A DNA stretch of 6,059 nucleotides, from assembly GCA_035642715.1 (NCBI GenBank), contig DASQRW010000074.1:1-6059 (forward strand), in the 5' to 3' direction. Shown here piece by piece: positions 1-4,827 of this stretch (within the stretch, counting starts at the first letter, position 1; each line of letters opens with the position of its first letter). Position numbers and translations under genes: made by a program. The notes under the pieces are model-generated. The model did not search any database and was not told the origin of the DNA. It saw nothing but the letters and a program-made list of their open reading frames with translations. Source of the stretch: JAJNBK01 sp035642715 (GTDB lineage: Archaea; Thermoproteota; Nitrososphaeria; Nitrososphaerales; Nitrososphaeraceae).

Positions 1-1
1 T

Positions 2-103
2 ATTACCTATCATAAGTACAACAGAGAGAAGAGAGAAGAGAGAAGAGAGAGATATGAACAGATTAGAAAGTTACAGAACTTACTAAAGACTATAGGTAGA
101 TAG
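2..103 (+). CDS. C-terminal end of a charged, helix-forming protein (cut by left window edge)
   Basis: The frame is open from the window edge to a TAG at 101-103, giving 33 residues that read ITYHKYNREKREERR and then end in LQNLLKTIGR. The stretch is dense in Arg, Glu and Lys, with a leucine-bearing tail, as expected for an amphipathic helix or coiled coil at a protein C-terminus. A strong hairpin begins one base after the stop, which supports this being a true gene end. The charged part is encoded by a purine-only heptamer tandem repeat. The upstream part of the gene lies outside the window, so no function can be given. It could be a chance reading of the purine tract, but the sensible tail and the hairpin argue against that. 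Confidence 0.5.
   Translation: MTYHKYNREKREERRERYEQIRKLQNLLKTIGR
23..50 (+). repeat. Four perfect tandem copies of a 7-bp purine unit AGAGAGA
   Basis: Positions 23-29, 30-36, 37-43 and 44-50 are each AGAGAGA, followed by GA. The tract sits inside the reading frame that ends at 103 and encodes its Arg/Glu/Lys run. Because 7 is not a multiple of 3, gain or loss of a unit would shift that frame. Confidence 0.9.
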
Positions 104-123
104 AGAATGTCTAAAGACATTCT
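104..123 (+). terminator. Hairpin directly after the stop codon at 103
   Basis: AGAATGTC (104-111), loop TAAA, GACATTCT (116-123) is a perfect 8-bp stem with a 4-nt loop, followed by TTAA. It starts one base after the TAG at 101-103. Archaeal termination depends mainly on T-rich tracts, so this may be an RNA 3'-end stabiliser rather than a terminator in the strict sense. Confidence 0.5.
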
Positions 124-134
124 TTAACAAGTAG

Positions 135-321
135 ATTAAAACAAAACTGGAGTATTTAAGAGAATTGCTGGATGGAAACATAGCTACCTACTCTTCCCAT
201 ATTAGTTACAGACGGTAATATGGATACCATATTATCTGGTGTCTATTTAGATCTAGAGCCTGTCAAAGTTATGCTATTAATCAAAATATTAACAATCTTA
301 TACAGCAAAGTTTCATGGTGA
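135..321 (+). pseudogene. Broken small protein gene (single frameshift, no start codon)
   Basis: Two overlapping frames together give one sensible protein. The frame beginning at ATT 135 reads IKTKLEYLRELLDGN and then IATYSSHI to about 203. Continuing one frame over from 202 gives LVTDGNMDTILSGVYLDLEP followed by VKVMLLIKILTILYSKVSW, with a TGA at 319-321. One extra T in the run at 201-203 would join them into about 62 residues. The ATT at 135 sits where an ATG would be expected (ATTAAAACAAAA), so the start may also be lost. I do not recognise the family. No Shine-Dalgarno motif is seen. The alternative is two chance short ORFs, but the continuity of sensible sequence across one base makes a broken gene more likely. 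Confidence 0.4.
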
Positions 322-439
322 TACACTCTTCTATATATTGAAATGGTATCTATAATATGTGGTATCTGGTATTGTTAGAGAAAACTTACTGACTTAATAC
401 TTATGTAATAATACATTTTATTCTTATGACATACCCAAG

Positions 440-666
440 TTATTCTTTCTTACACCAACTGTAATATTGCTTGTGCAAATTCCATTTGGATTCTATGCCA
501 TATGTTTTTAATCCGCCACATTAAAACATATACTATCTTCTAATTTATAGTGAATTTCCTCGACATAGTATGCTTTATCTGTTAATGGATACGATGCATG
601 TACATCATTTCCTGCTAATTCTTCAATGTTATCTTCTTCGTTTTGGACTTCTGTAATTGTTCTCAT
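440..666 (-). pseudogene. Small acidic protein gene interrupted by one frameshift, with a leaderless-type promoter
   Basis: From ATG 666 the minus strand reads MRTITEVQNEEDNIEELAG and continues to EDSICFNVAD, ending at TAA 508-510 (52 residues). One frame over, the sequence carries on as KTYGIESKWNLHKQYYSWCK and stops at 440-442. Adding one T at 509-510 (GATTAAAA to GATTTAAAA) would join them as NVADLKTYG, giving about 75 residues. The C-terminal segment is rich in aromatics (W, Y, Y, W) and looks like genuine protein. A TATA-like box centred about 27 bp upstream of the ATG suggests a leaderless transcript. I do not recognise the family. The 52-residue form could also be a working shorter protein. 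Confidence 0.5.
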
Positions 667-688
667 TAATATTATTATAAGAATATAC

Positions 689-697
689 TATATTTAT
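689..697 (-). promoter_or_regulatory. TATA-like box for the gene starting at 666
   Basis: On the minus strand the sequence ATAAATATA is centred near 693, about 27 bp before the ATG at 666. This is the usual archaeal TATA-to-start distance and, with no Shine-Dalgarno motif present, implies that transcription starts at or next to the ATG. Confidence 0.45.
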
Positions 698-743
698 GTT
701 ATGCCCATTAGATAAACTGCGGGGCAAGGACTTGCGCTAGTCA

Positions 744-938
744 CTAAATTTGGCGATTTGAATTTAAAGTATTTAGCCTGCGTCCAAGAATAATTTTTAT
801 CCTAAATGGGTGATATGCACGGCCCTTGTAATGCAGAGATTCTGTTGCAACCGATTCACAATCACTACCCTCTACTGGTGGTACTATATCTAATCGATCA
901 ATATATCCTGTTGTAGTCTTTAAGCGAAGATATTTCAT
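744..938 (-). CDS. Hypothetical 64-residue protein
   Basis: From ATG 938 the protein begins MKYLRLKTTTGYIDRLDIVP and continues through VEGSDCESVATES and HYKGRAYHPF to a basic tail. I do not recognise it, and it shows no transmembrane segment or metal-binding motif. Upstream there is no Shine-Dalgarno motif, but a TTTTATTA stretch lies about 25-30 bp before the ATG, which fits a leaderless transcript. The frame stays open for about 33 codons upstream of the ATG without another start codon. Past GRA, another frame continues sensibly (DKNYSWTQAKYFKFK, then AVYLMGIT, stop at 694-696), with one TAG between. The true C-terminus may therefore have been lost to a frameshift near 815. Confidence 0.4.
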   Translation of the reverse strand: MKYLRLKTTTGYIDRLDIVPPVEGSDCESVATESLHYKGRAYHPFRIKIILGRRLNTLNSNRQI

Positions 939-975
939 AAGAAGTTGAGAGATATTAGATAATAAAATTATTGTA

Positions 976-1324
976 TTATCCGTTACTTGATTGTTGGTTG
1001 GTTGTACCAGACTGTTCTTCTTCTGATAGTTATATTTTGGAAAGATGTTAAAGGGTTATGTGCTGGTAGTCTCATTTTATTTACCCCTACATTTTGTTAG
1101 CACACCTAAGTCTTTTATTTCTAAATTTATAGCAAATTATGATTTTGCTTTCATAGTAGTAATATTATGATGGTAAGACTACAAAATGTGTATTTTCGCT
1201 AATTGGTATATATCCTTCTTATCTATATGATTGTATAATAATCTCCTGGAGAGGACTCTTCTTCTAAAGGTAAAGTATAAGAAATCAGTCCAGACTCGTT
1301 TGTAGTATCAGTGTAGGTTTTACC
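976..1324 (-). pseudogene. Remnant of an exported Ig-like domain protein (C-terminal part, several frameshifts)
   Basis: Reading leftward from 1324, several minus-strand pieces follow each other in order. GKTYTDTTNESGLISYTLPL then EEESSPGDYY (1324 to 1223) has the look of a bacterial Ig-like or carboxypeptidase-regulatory beta-sandwich. EGYIPISENTHFVVLPS (1218-1165) matches the typical final strands of such a domain. NITTMKAKS, FAINLEIKDLGVLTK and VGVNKMRLPAHNPLTSF then lead to SEEEQSGTTNQQSSNG and a TAA at 976-978. The breaks are a TAG at 1223-1225 with a frameshift beside it, a TAA at 1165-1167, another TAA within the tail, and two further single-base shifts near 1095 and 1025. Upstream, the frame hits a TAG near 1330, so the N-terminal part and any signal peptide cannot be traced. 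A Ser/Thr/Gln/Asn-rich tail suits a cell-surface protein. The family call rests on pattern and memory. Confidence 0.5.
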
Positions 1325-1415
1325 TAACTAAATAACTAAGATACTGCTGGTAAGCGTCGGTGTTGTGTTAGTCCCCAGCTTGGCATTCTGGTACATTTAT
1401 GATACTTACTCATCA

Positions 1416-1631
1416 CTAACACTTGATCAAATAAGTCGATGCATGATTACAAATAATGGAAGAAAAGGAGCCAACAGCAGCAATCAGAACTGGAGTATAG
1501 CCAATTGACCTTGAGATGTCAAAATAAAATAATCGGTGTTTGTACGACAAGCTGACGAGGTCTACATGATACTGTAACCTATAAGTGGTAACGATATCAT
1601 CAACCAATAATTCCTCCACATTATGGAGCAT
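1416..1631 (-). CDS. Doubtful 71-residue ORF
   Basis: From ATG 1631 it reads MLHNVEELLVDDIVTTYRLQ and later FDISRSIGYTPVLIAAVGSF before ending in HASTYLIKC. The middle has a moderately hydrophobic stretch (TPVLIAAVGSFSSII) that could be a weak membrane segment. I do not recognise it. No ribosome-binding site or convincing TATA box lies upstream. It sits on the same strand as its neighbours, between the zinc-finger gene and the Ig-like remnant, and could be a decayed piece of either transcription unit or a chance ORF. Confidence 0.22.
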   Translation of the reverse strand: MLHNVEELLVDDIVTTYRLQYHVDLVSLSYKHRLFYFDISRSIGYTPVLIAAVGSFSSIICNHASTYLIKC

Positions 1632-1678
1632 ATAACGCCTAGTTTCTAGCTAGTACCTCAGCACTTTCTAGCTCATCG

Positions 1679-1695
1679 GTTTCAAGAATTGAAAC
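1679..1695 (-). terminator. Perfect hairpin 11 bp past the stop of the zinc-finger gene
   Basis: GTTTCAA (1679-1685), loop GAA, TTGAAAC (1689-1695) is a 7-bp perfect inverted repeat just downstream of the minus-strand stop at 1707. No T-run follows on the minus strand, so a role as a 3'-end structure is only a suggestion. Confidence 0.35.
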
Positions 1696-1706
1696 TTGGG
1701 TGTCTT

Positions 1707-1895
1707 TTATTCTATTCTCTTGCCTTGAGATTCAATCATTGAAGCAAACTCCTTACAACCAAGCTCATCATGTTGCTTCTTGATTTTCATAGTATGTTGT
1801 TCATGATATGCTCTTGCTCCCCAACCACAATTACTGCAAGTCCATTGAAAGTAATTCTCTTTCTTCTCAATGTCCTCGTTGCCATCGTCGTTCAT
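1707..1895 (-). CDS. Small C2HC zinc-finger-like protein, 62 residues
   Basis: The protein starts MNDDGNEDIEKKENYFQWTC and contains C20-x2-C23 followed by Gly-Trp-Gly, H31 and H34, then H42-x4-C47 in KKQHDELGCKEF. The CxxC plus HxxxxC spacing is that of a small zinc-binding fold, and the His at 31 and 34 are further possible ligands. The acidic N-terminus (residues 1-13) and the basic helix around residue 37-41 could suit nucleic-acid or protein binding, but this is inference. The ATG at 1895 is preceded by AGAAGGA, about 8 bp away, and by a TATA-like box near 1946, so both translation and transcription signals fit this start. A hairpin follows the stop. It is intact, unlike most of its neighbours. 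Similar short CxxCGW proteins occur widely in these archaea as far as I recall. The specific role is unknown. Confidence 0.6.
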   Translation of the reverse strand: MNDDGNEDIEKKENYFQWTCSNCGWGARAYHEQHTMKIKKQHDELGCKEFASMIESQGKRIE

Positions 1896-1940
1896 TGCTA
1901 TATTCCTTCTCTGTGTCTCTAGTTTGTCATATTATATCTG

Positions 1941-1950
1941 CGTATATAAG
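1941..1950 (-). promoter_or_regulatory. TATA-like box for the zinc-finger gene
   Basis: On the minus strand CTTATATACG is centred about 50 bp before the ATG at 1895. Transcription starting about 26 bp downstream would leave a leader of roughly 25 nt that includes the AGAAGGA ribosome-binding site. Confidence 0.45.
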
Positions 1951-1952
1951 GA

Positions 1953-2081
1953 ATGTTTAATGTTCAGGTACTGAACCACTCTACCACAAGGGATATAATC
2001 CCTGAACCCGCATCAATCTTATCCATTTATAAGGCCTATTGTAATAGTAAGATAAATCATGATGTCACTTACCATTTATAA
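1953..2081 (+). CDS. Doubtful 42-residue ORF
   Basis: ATG 1953 opens a frame reading MFNVQVLNHSTTRDIIPEPA, then ILSIYKAYCNSKINHDVTYH and a TAA at 2079-2081. The composition looks protein-like, but the frame overlaps two tight hairpins, has only a weak AAGGA directly against the start codon, and matches nothing I recognise. It may be a chance ORF over a structured intergenic region. Confidence 0.18.
   Translation: MFNVQVLNHSTTRDIIPEPASILSIYKAYCNSKINHDVTYHL
1962..2003. repeat. Two adjacent perfect 3-nt-loop hairpins
   Basis: GTTCAG-GTA-CTGAAC (1962-1976) and AGGGAT-ATA-ATCCCT (1989-2003) are each perfect 6-bp stems with a 3-nt loop, separated by 12 nt. A third CTGAAC copy overlaps the end at 2002-2007 and could compete for pairing. 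They lie in the region between the minus-strand zinc-finger gene and the plus-strand oxidoreductase remnant. As inverted repeats they could be protein-binding sites or RNA hairpins. Confidence 0.7.
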
Positions 2082-2093
2082 TAATATCTATCA

Positions 2094-2442
2094 ATGAAAA
2101 TATTGACAATTATACCTAGGTGCTTAATCGATGAACTTACAGTTCCTATATTTGACTACCATAGGATGGAAATCAAGAAAAAAGCATAAAATAGAGATTT
2201 GGTTTGTAGAGCATCATGAAAGATACTATATACTCTCACAGCTTCAGAAGCATGCACATTGAGTTCAGAATATAATACACAATCCAAGAGTTTTGTTTAC
2301 TGTAAATGATAATATATTTACAGGCACTGCACGAATGGTTGAACAAGATAAGGAGCCTAAATTAGTTGCTGAAGTTTCGAATTTAATGAGTACAAAATAT
2401 GGCTGGAATGAGGGCTTAATTGTCGAACTGGTATATCACTAA
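2094..2442 (+). pseudogene. Broken F420/FMN split-barrel oxidoreductase (deazaflavin-dependent nitroreductase/quinone reductase-like)
   Basis: ATG 2094 reads MKILTIIPRCLIDEL. One frame over, from about 2137, it continues QFLYLTTIGWKSRKKHKIEI and WFVEHHERYYILSQ. After KHAH there is a TGA at 2260-2262, where family members have Trp, and then VQNIIHNPRVLFTVNDNIF, TGTARMVEQDKEP, KYGWNEGLIVEL and a TAA at 2440. The pattern LTTIGxKS, IWFV, HNPxVxFTV, GTARxV and KYGW is that of PNPOx-like split-barrel proteins that reduce substrates with F420H2 or a flavin. The reconstructed length is about 115 residues, close to the family's usual size. Two lesions are visible: a one-base insertion (A) near 2139 and the TGA. 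Both would abolish the protein, so a pseudogene is likely unless sequence errors are present. It lies about 105 bp before the SDR gene on the same strand. Confidence 0.7.
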
Positions 2443-2503
2443 AATCTTATCCCAATATTTCAGAGCTTTGTAGAGGACTCCTGGTTAATTCGTTTATCAT
2501 TTA

Positions 2504-2512
2504 TTTATAATT
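2504..2512 (+). promoter_or_regulatory. TATA-like box for the SDR gene
   Basis: TTTATAATT is centred about 40 bp before the ATG at 2548. An archaeal start site about 26 bp downstream would leave a leader of roughly 14 nt. No Shine-Dalgarno motif is visible before the ATG, which fits a short-leader transcript. Confidence 0.4.
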
Positions 2513-2547
2513 AAGCAACTGATTGTATAAATTGATGAGTCTTAATA

Positions 2548-3261
2548 ATGACCGCTGAAAAGAAGAAGATTGCTTTGGTTACGGGAGGCAACAGAGGCCT
2601 AGGATTTGAGACTTGCCGTCAGCTGGCCCAACTGGGTATGAGTGTCATATTAAGTGCTCGAGATATATCTAAAGGAGAGAAAGCTGCAAAACAATTGTCT
2701 GATATAGGATTAGATGTAGTCTTTTATCAACTTGATGTATCAAATCAAAATCATATTAATCGTGTATCAGAACAAATAATACAACAATTTACACGATTAG
2801 ATGTTCTGGTCAATAATGCAGCAATTCTCTATGATACATGGCAAAATGCTATCAATGCAGATTTGGAGGTTGTCAATCAAGCAATAATAACTAACTTATT
2901 TGGACCTTGGAGATTATCCCAGATATGTATTCCTTTAATGAAGAGAAATAAATATGGACGGATTGTAAATGTGTCCAGTGGAGCAGGCTCTCTACATTAC
3001 ATGAATAGTGGTGGTGGAACACCAGCCTATAGTGTCTCCAAAGCAGCTCTTAATGCACTTACTCGAATTCTAGCAGCCGAGCTTCGTGGTAATGGTATTT
3101 TGATTAATTCTGTTGATCCTGGATGGGTAGCTACAGATATGGGTGGTCGTGGAGGACGCCCTGTAGAAGATGGAGCGAAAGGAATAGTATGGGCTGCTAC
3201 ACTACTAGATAATGGTCCAAGCGGAGGATTTTTCTTTGATGGCAAGCCAGCTCCATGGTAA
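2548..3261 (+). CDS. Short-chain dehydrogenase/reductase (SDR), NADPH-type carbonyl reductase-like
   Basis: This 237-residue protein is a complete classical SDR. The Rossmann dinucleotide-binding motif TGGNRGLG is at residues 12-19. R38 after the second strand (SARD) suggests a preference for NADP(H). D63 is in LDVS, and NNAA at 89-92 is the variant of the usual NNAG. The catalytic set is N116, S143/S144, Y161 and K165 in the YSVSK motif, followed by DPGWVATDMGG near 190-200. Family members reduce carbonyls or oxidise alcohols in the cytoplasm; the closest overall look is to plant and animal carbonyl reductases (GNRGLGFE, PGWVATDMGG). The substrate cannot be deduced. A TTG-free, unambiguous ATG start at 2548 fits the usual short N-terminal tail before the first strand. 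It is the only long intact gene here, which shows that at least this stretch of sequence is free of indels. It lies after a broken oxidoreductase and before leader module A, with no operon partner. Confidence 0.93.
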   Translation: MTAEKKKIALVTGGNRGLGFETCRQLAQLGMSVILSARDISKGEKAAKQLSDIGLDVVFYQLDVSNQNHINRVSEQIIQQFTRLDVLVNNAAILYDTWQNAINADLEVVNQAIITNLFGPWRLSQICIPLMKRNKYGRIVNVSSGAGSLHYMNSGGGTPAYSVSKAALNALTRILAAELRGNGILINSVDPGWVATDMGGRGGRPVEDGAKGIVWAATLLDNGPSGGFFFDGKPAPW

Positions 3262-3374
3262 GTCAGCCCTATCCATTTGAGTCATACCACATTTCCTTTT
3301 CTAACAGATAATAAATTATATTCTGCTGCTCGTAAAATAATGTATATATATATAGAAAAGAAAATGCATGATCG

Positions 3375-3405
3375 ATTTGATATAATTTAATATGCTCTAT
3401 CAAAT
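3375..3405. repeat. 8-bp inverted repeat just left of leader module A
   Basis: ATTTGATA (3375-3382) and TATCAAAT (3398-3405) are perfect inverted copies separated by 15 nt. They lie in the roughly 150-bp spacer between the SDR stop and module A, a spacer that also holds a (TA) run near 3341-3353 and no gene. A role is not evident. Confidence 0.5.
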
Positions 3406-3433
3406 TAACGAAAATGCCTCCGGAGCCTCCGAA

Positions 3434-3456
3434 CCTCCAGTCAACAATTCTGGAGG
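3434..3456 (+). repeat. CCTCCAG/CTGGAGG hairpin in module A
   Basis: CCTCCAG (3434-3440), a 9-nt loop, and CTGGAGG (3450-3456) form a perfect 7-bp stem. Two more CCTCC copies lie just before it and another GGAGG at 3469-3473 follows, so alternative pairings are possible, for example TGCCTCC at 3415 with GGAGGCA at 3452. Confidence 0.65.
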
Positions 3457-3688
3457 CACATATGTAAAGGAGGTAACTTCCATAACATATGGGACTGGCA
3501 GATTTAAAATAAACGAACTTTGAATAACAATAGGTAAAGCTTTGTTTAGTATAATATCTGAATAATAATAACATCAAAGTTTTGTTAACCAGTTACTCAG
3601 AACAGTAGTTTCAAAGATATTCATTATGATATTTAGTACATATTTGACACTATTAGTACGAATATTGTGAATTCAAATACTGCACAGT

Positions 3689-3776
3689 GGTAACAGTCGA
3701 AACAGATGATAACAGAGGTAATGAAGTAGTAGCAGGGGTAACAAAATTGGTATCAAATGATAATAAGAGGAAACAG
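3689..3776 (+). repeat. Array of nine TAACAR-like hexamers phased at about 10 bp (module A)
   Basis: TAACAG, AAACAG, TAACAG, TAATGA, TAGCAG, TAACAA, TATCAA, TAATAA and AAACAG start at 3691, 3700, 3710, 3719, 3730, 3739, 3751, 3761 and 3771. The spacings are 9, 10, 9, 11, 9, 12, 10 and 10 bp, close to one DNA helical turn. The matching array in module B has nearly the same series. Such phasing would put the repeats on one face of the helix, as in a cooperative protein-binding site or a phased, bendable stretch. Confidence 0.6.
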
Positions 3777-3794
3777 CTTTAAGCTTCCAGTATC

Positions 3795-3804
3795 CTATAT
3801 ATTT
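3795..3804 (+). promoter_or_regulatory. TATA-like box before the orphan ATG at 3823
   Basis: CTATATATTT is centred about 24 bp before the ATG at 3823, a leaderless-type archaeal spacing. If active, it would now transcribe into the truncated hydrolase gene. Confidence 0.4.
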
Positions 3805-3822
3805 CTTGAAGATACAAAATAT

Positions 3823-3864
3823 ATGACGAAATTAACAAGACAAGATAACTACATTTCACAATGA
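3823..3864 (+). pseudogene. Orphan first codons of an HTH/coiled-coil family gene
   Basis: The frame reads MTKLTRQDNYISQ and stops at TGA 3862-3864. Its first codons align with the start of the gene at 5750 (MSILTRQERER) after a shared leader. Similarity ends at about codon 7-8 (position 3845). Beyond this point the sequence has nothing of the family's helix-turn-helix region and instead reads into the 5' side of the hydrolase remnant. This marks the junction of a deletion or recombination. Confidence 0.6.
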
Positions 3865-3952
3865 TGACGCAGATCTTGTATTTCTAGGAGGCAAAATTCA
3901 AAACCAACTGCGGAACTGCCAACTCTCAAATACCGACACTTGCGAAGGGGAG

Positions 3953-4587
3953 GTGAAAGCTCAGGTCACGATCGAAGGTCTTGATGATAAGGAGGCAGAG
4001 GAACGCGGTGAATTTATTGAACATTTGAGTCACGACGGCCAAAATCACAGGCTTGTGGTGATTGCGCCCCACGGCGGTGAGATCGAACCGTGGACTGACA
4101 AGCAAGCAGAATACGTCCGGAATCATTTTTCATCTGAGCGTGTATCTCTATGGATATGTAAGGGTTTTAGTAGCAAAGACGATGACGATGCATTTGAGCG
4201 TTGCATATTACATCTACCGAACTTAGCGAAAAATCATTCCCCAAGGTTAACACGATTTTTGGACAGAAGTTTGAATATTCCATTGCCTTTCATGGGTGGA
4301 CGCAAGATTCTATTTGTATCGGAGGAAGCACGGAAAGCGCGGACAATGCTTTGATAGGGGAAATCAAGGATGCAATCAAGAATGCCCTAATAGCAGAGGG
4401 CTCTAATATTGACGTCGAGGATTCCGATTGTCCTGAAGGCTTTAACGGCAATAAGCCGGATAACATCGTAAACCGACTAGGCATAAAAGGTATACAAATT
4501 GAACAATGCAGGAAGGCCCGTAATGATTTCCATGATGTTATTGCTCAGGCCGTAGTGAATGCTATCGGTTCCCGGATCAATGTCTGA
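3953..4587 (+). pseudogene. Poly-gamma-glutamate hydrolase family protein, frameshifted and probably 5'-truncated
   Basis: Two frames together give one protein of about 211 residues. From GTG 3953 it reads to FER at about 4200. One frame over, from 4201, it continues LHITSTELSEKSFPKV to the TGA at 4585-4587. Family motifs appear in order: VVIAPHGGEIE (residues 35-45; H40 and E45 are likely zinc ligands), LHITST, AFHGW with a further candidate zinc His at 4291-4293, ICIGGS, NKPDNIVNR and GIQIEQ. This is the PF05908 pattern (YmaC/PghP-like zinc peptidases that cut gamma-glutamyl polymers). One missing base at 4200-4201 (CGT-TTG to CG-TTG) explains the shift. The frame stays open upstream to 3836 with no usable start, and the stretch before GTG (EGEVKAQV) also looks family-like, so the real N-terminus is probably lost. 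The GTG overlaps its own GGAGG, making it a poor start. The gene is visibly richer in G+C than its surroundings, which suggests transfer, perhaps from bacteria. Confidence 0.75.
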
Positions 4588-4614
4588 ATGCATTGGCCTT
4601 TGAGACCTCGCTCA

Positions 4615-4657
4615 GTAACAGATCGATGAATTTCGATTACTCGTTACCAACCTTTTC
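4615..4657 (+). terminator. Nested hairpin with T-rich tail after the hydrolase gene
   Basis: GTAAC (4615-4619) pairs with GTTAC (4643-4647), and inside it ATCGA (4622-4626) pairs with TCGAT (4633-4637). A CCTTTTCT stretch follows at 4651-4658. It begins 27 bp after the stop at 4587 and fits a transcript end. Confidence 0.4.
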
Positions 4658-4702
4658 TGCTAGGTTGTAAGAAAATAACAGCTACCAAAAGAGGATATCT
4701 TT

Positions 4703-4827
4703 ATGATTAATCAGATGACAAATATGTCACTTTGAGTGATAATTTAAGCGTGCTAAGTGACATTGAAAAAGCAGTTGTCCAGACAATTATCATGCGAATG
4801 CACACAGAAGAAGCCTTTCATATTTGA
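4703..4827 (+). pseudogene. Remnant of a small HTH-like archaeal protein
   Basis: The frame from 4711 reads SDDKYVTLSDNLSVLSDIEK, then AVVQTIIMRMHTEEAFHI to TGA 4825-4827. With one T restored at about 4822 it would continue YLKE, giving the EEAFHYLKE pattern I associate with short thaumarchaeal proteins that have a helical DNA-binding-like core (IIxRxxxxEALxYL). The likely original start is the ATG at 4703 (MINQ), in another frame, with GAGGA 7 bp upstream, so a second shift near 4712 is implied. The C-terminal half, normally Tyr/Arg/Lys-rich, cannot be traced with confidence. The family call is from memory and weak. That it is a protein remnant is better supported than which one. Confidence 0.4.

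Larger units (their letters stand above)
3410..3850 (+). repeat. Leader module A: diverged copy of the 5340-5749 upstream region
   Basis: This stretch aligns in order with 5340-5775. Shared blocks include GGAGGTAACTTCC (3469-3481 and 5409-5421), CAGATTTTAAAATAA-like, TTAACCARTTACTCA, TTAGTACATAT, TCAAATAC followed by GGTAACAG, AGCTTTAAGC (3776-3785 and 5713-5722) and ATTAACAAGACAAGA (3831-3845 and 5758-5772). The offset drifts only from 1940 to 1927, so there are few indels. The similarity spans noncoding DNA and continues into the first codons of the HTH gene family. No ORF is conserved between the copies on either strand, which argues that the region is a leader or regulatory DNA rather than a gene. 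Here it is no longer attached to the full HTH gene. Confidence 0.75.

Noticed and set aside
715..745. Possible tRNA 3' fragment or attachment site (TGCGGGGCAAGGACTTGCGC)
   Set aside because: The T-stem does not pair and the T-loop consensus is absent, so it cannot be supported as a tRNA remnant.
1643..1673. 9-bp direct repeat TTTCTAGCT, 22 bp apart
   Set aside because: It is short, has no associated element and could arise by chance in AT-rich DNA.
1950..2010. tRNA-like stretch on the minus strand (TTGTGGTAGAGTGGTTCAGT)
   Set aside because: It resembles a D-arm, but the acceptor, anticodon loop and T-arm cannot be formed in either orientation or in a permuted order.
3027..3245. Minus-strand ORF of 72 residues inside the SDR gene
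   Set aside because: It is fully contained in the clearly functional SDR frame, is Pro/Ser-rich as expected of a shadow, and has no signals of its own.
3469..3510. Small ORF after GGAGGT in module A (MGLADLK)
   Set aside because: The corresponding place in module B has ATG followed at once by TAG, so the reading frame is not conserved.
3269..3577. Minus-strand ORF of 102 residues across the SDR-module A spacer
   Set aside because: It overlaps module A, whose partner at 5340-5749 does not preserve this frame, and it reads as aromatic-rich AT-biased sequence.
3850..3870. Possible continued similarity of the orphan HTH start to module B's gene after a 35-bp deletion (shared TTTCAC)
   Set aside because: Only about six bases match, which is not enough to claim homology past position 3845.
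3926..4484. Minus-strand ORFs opposite the hydrolase (3926-4126 and 4290-4484)
   Set aside because: They lie opposite family motifs of the hydrolase and are shadows.
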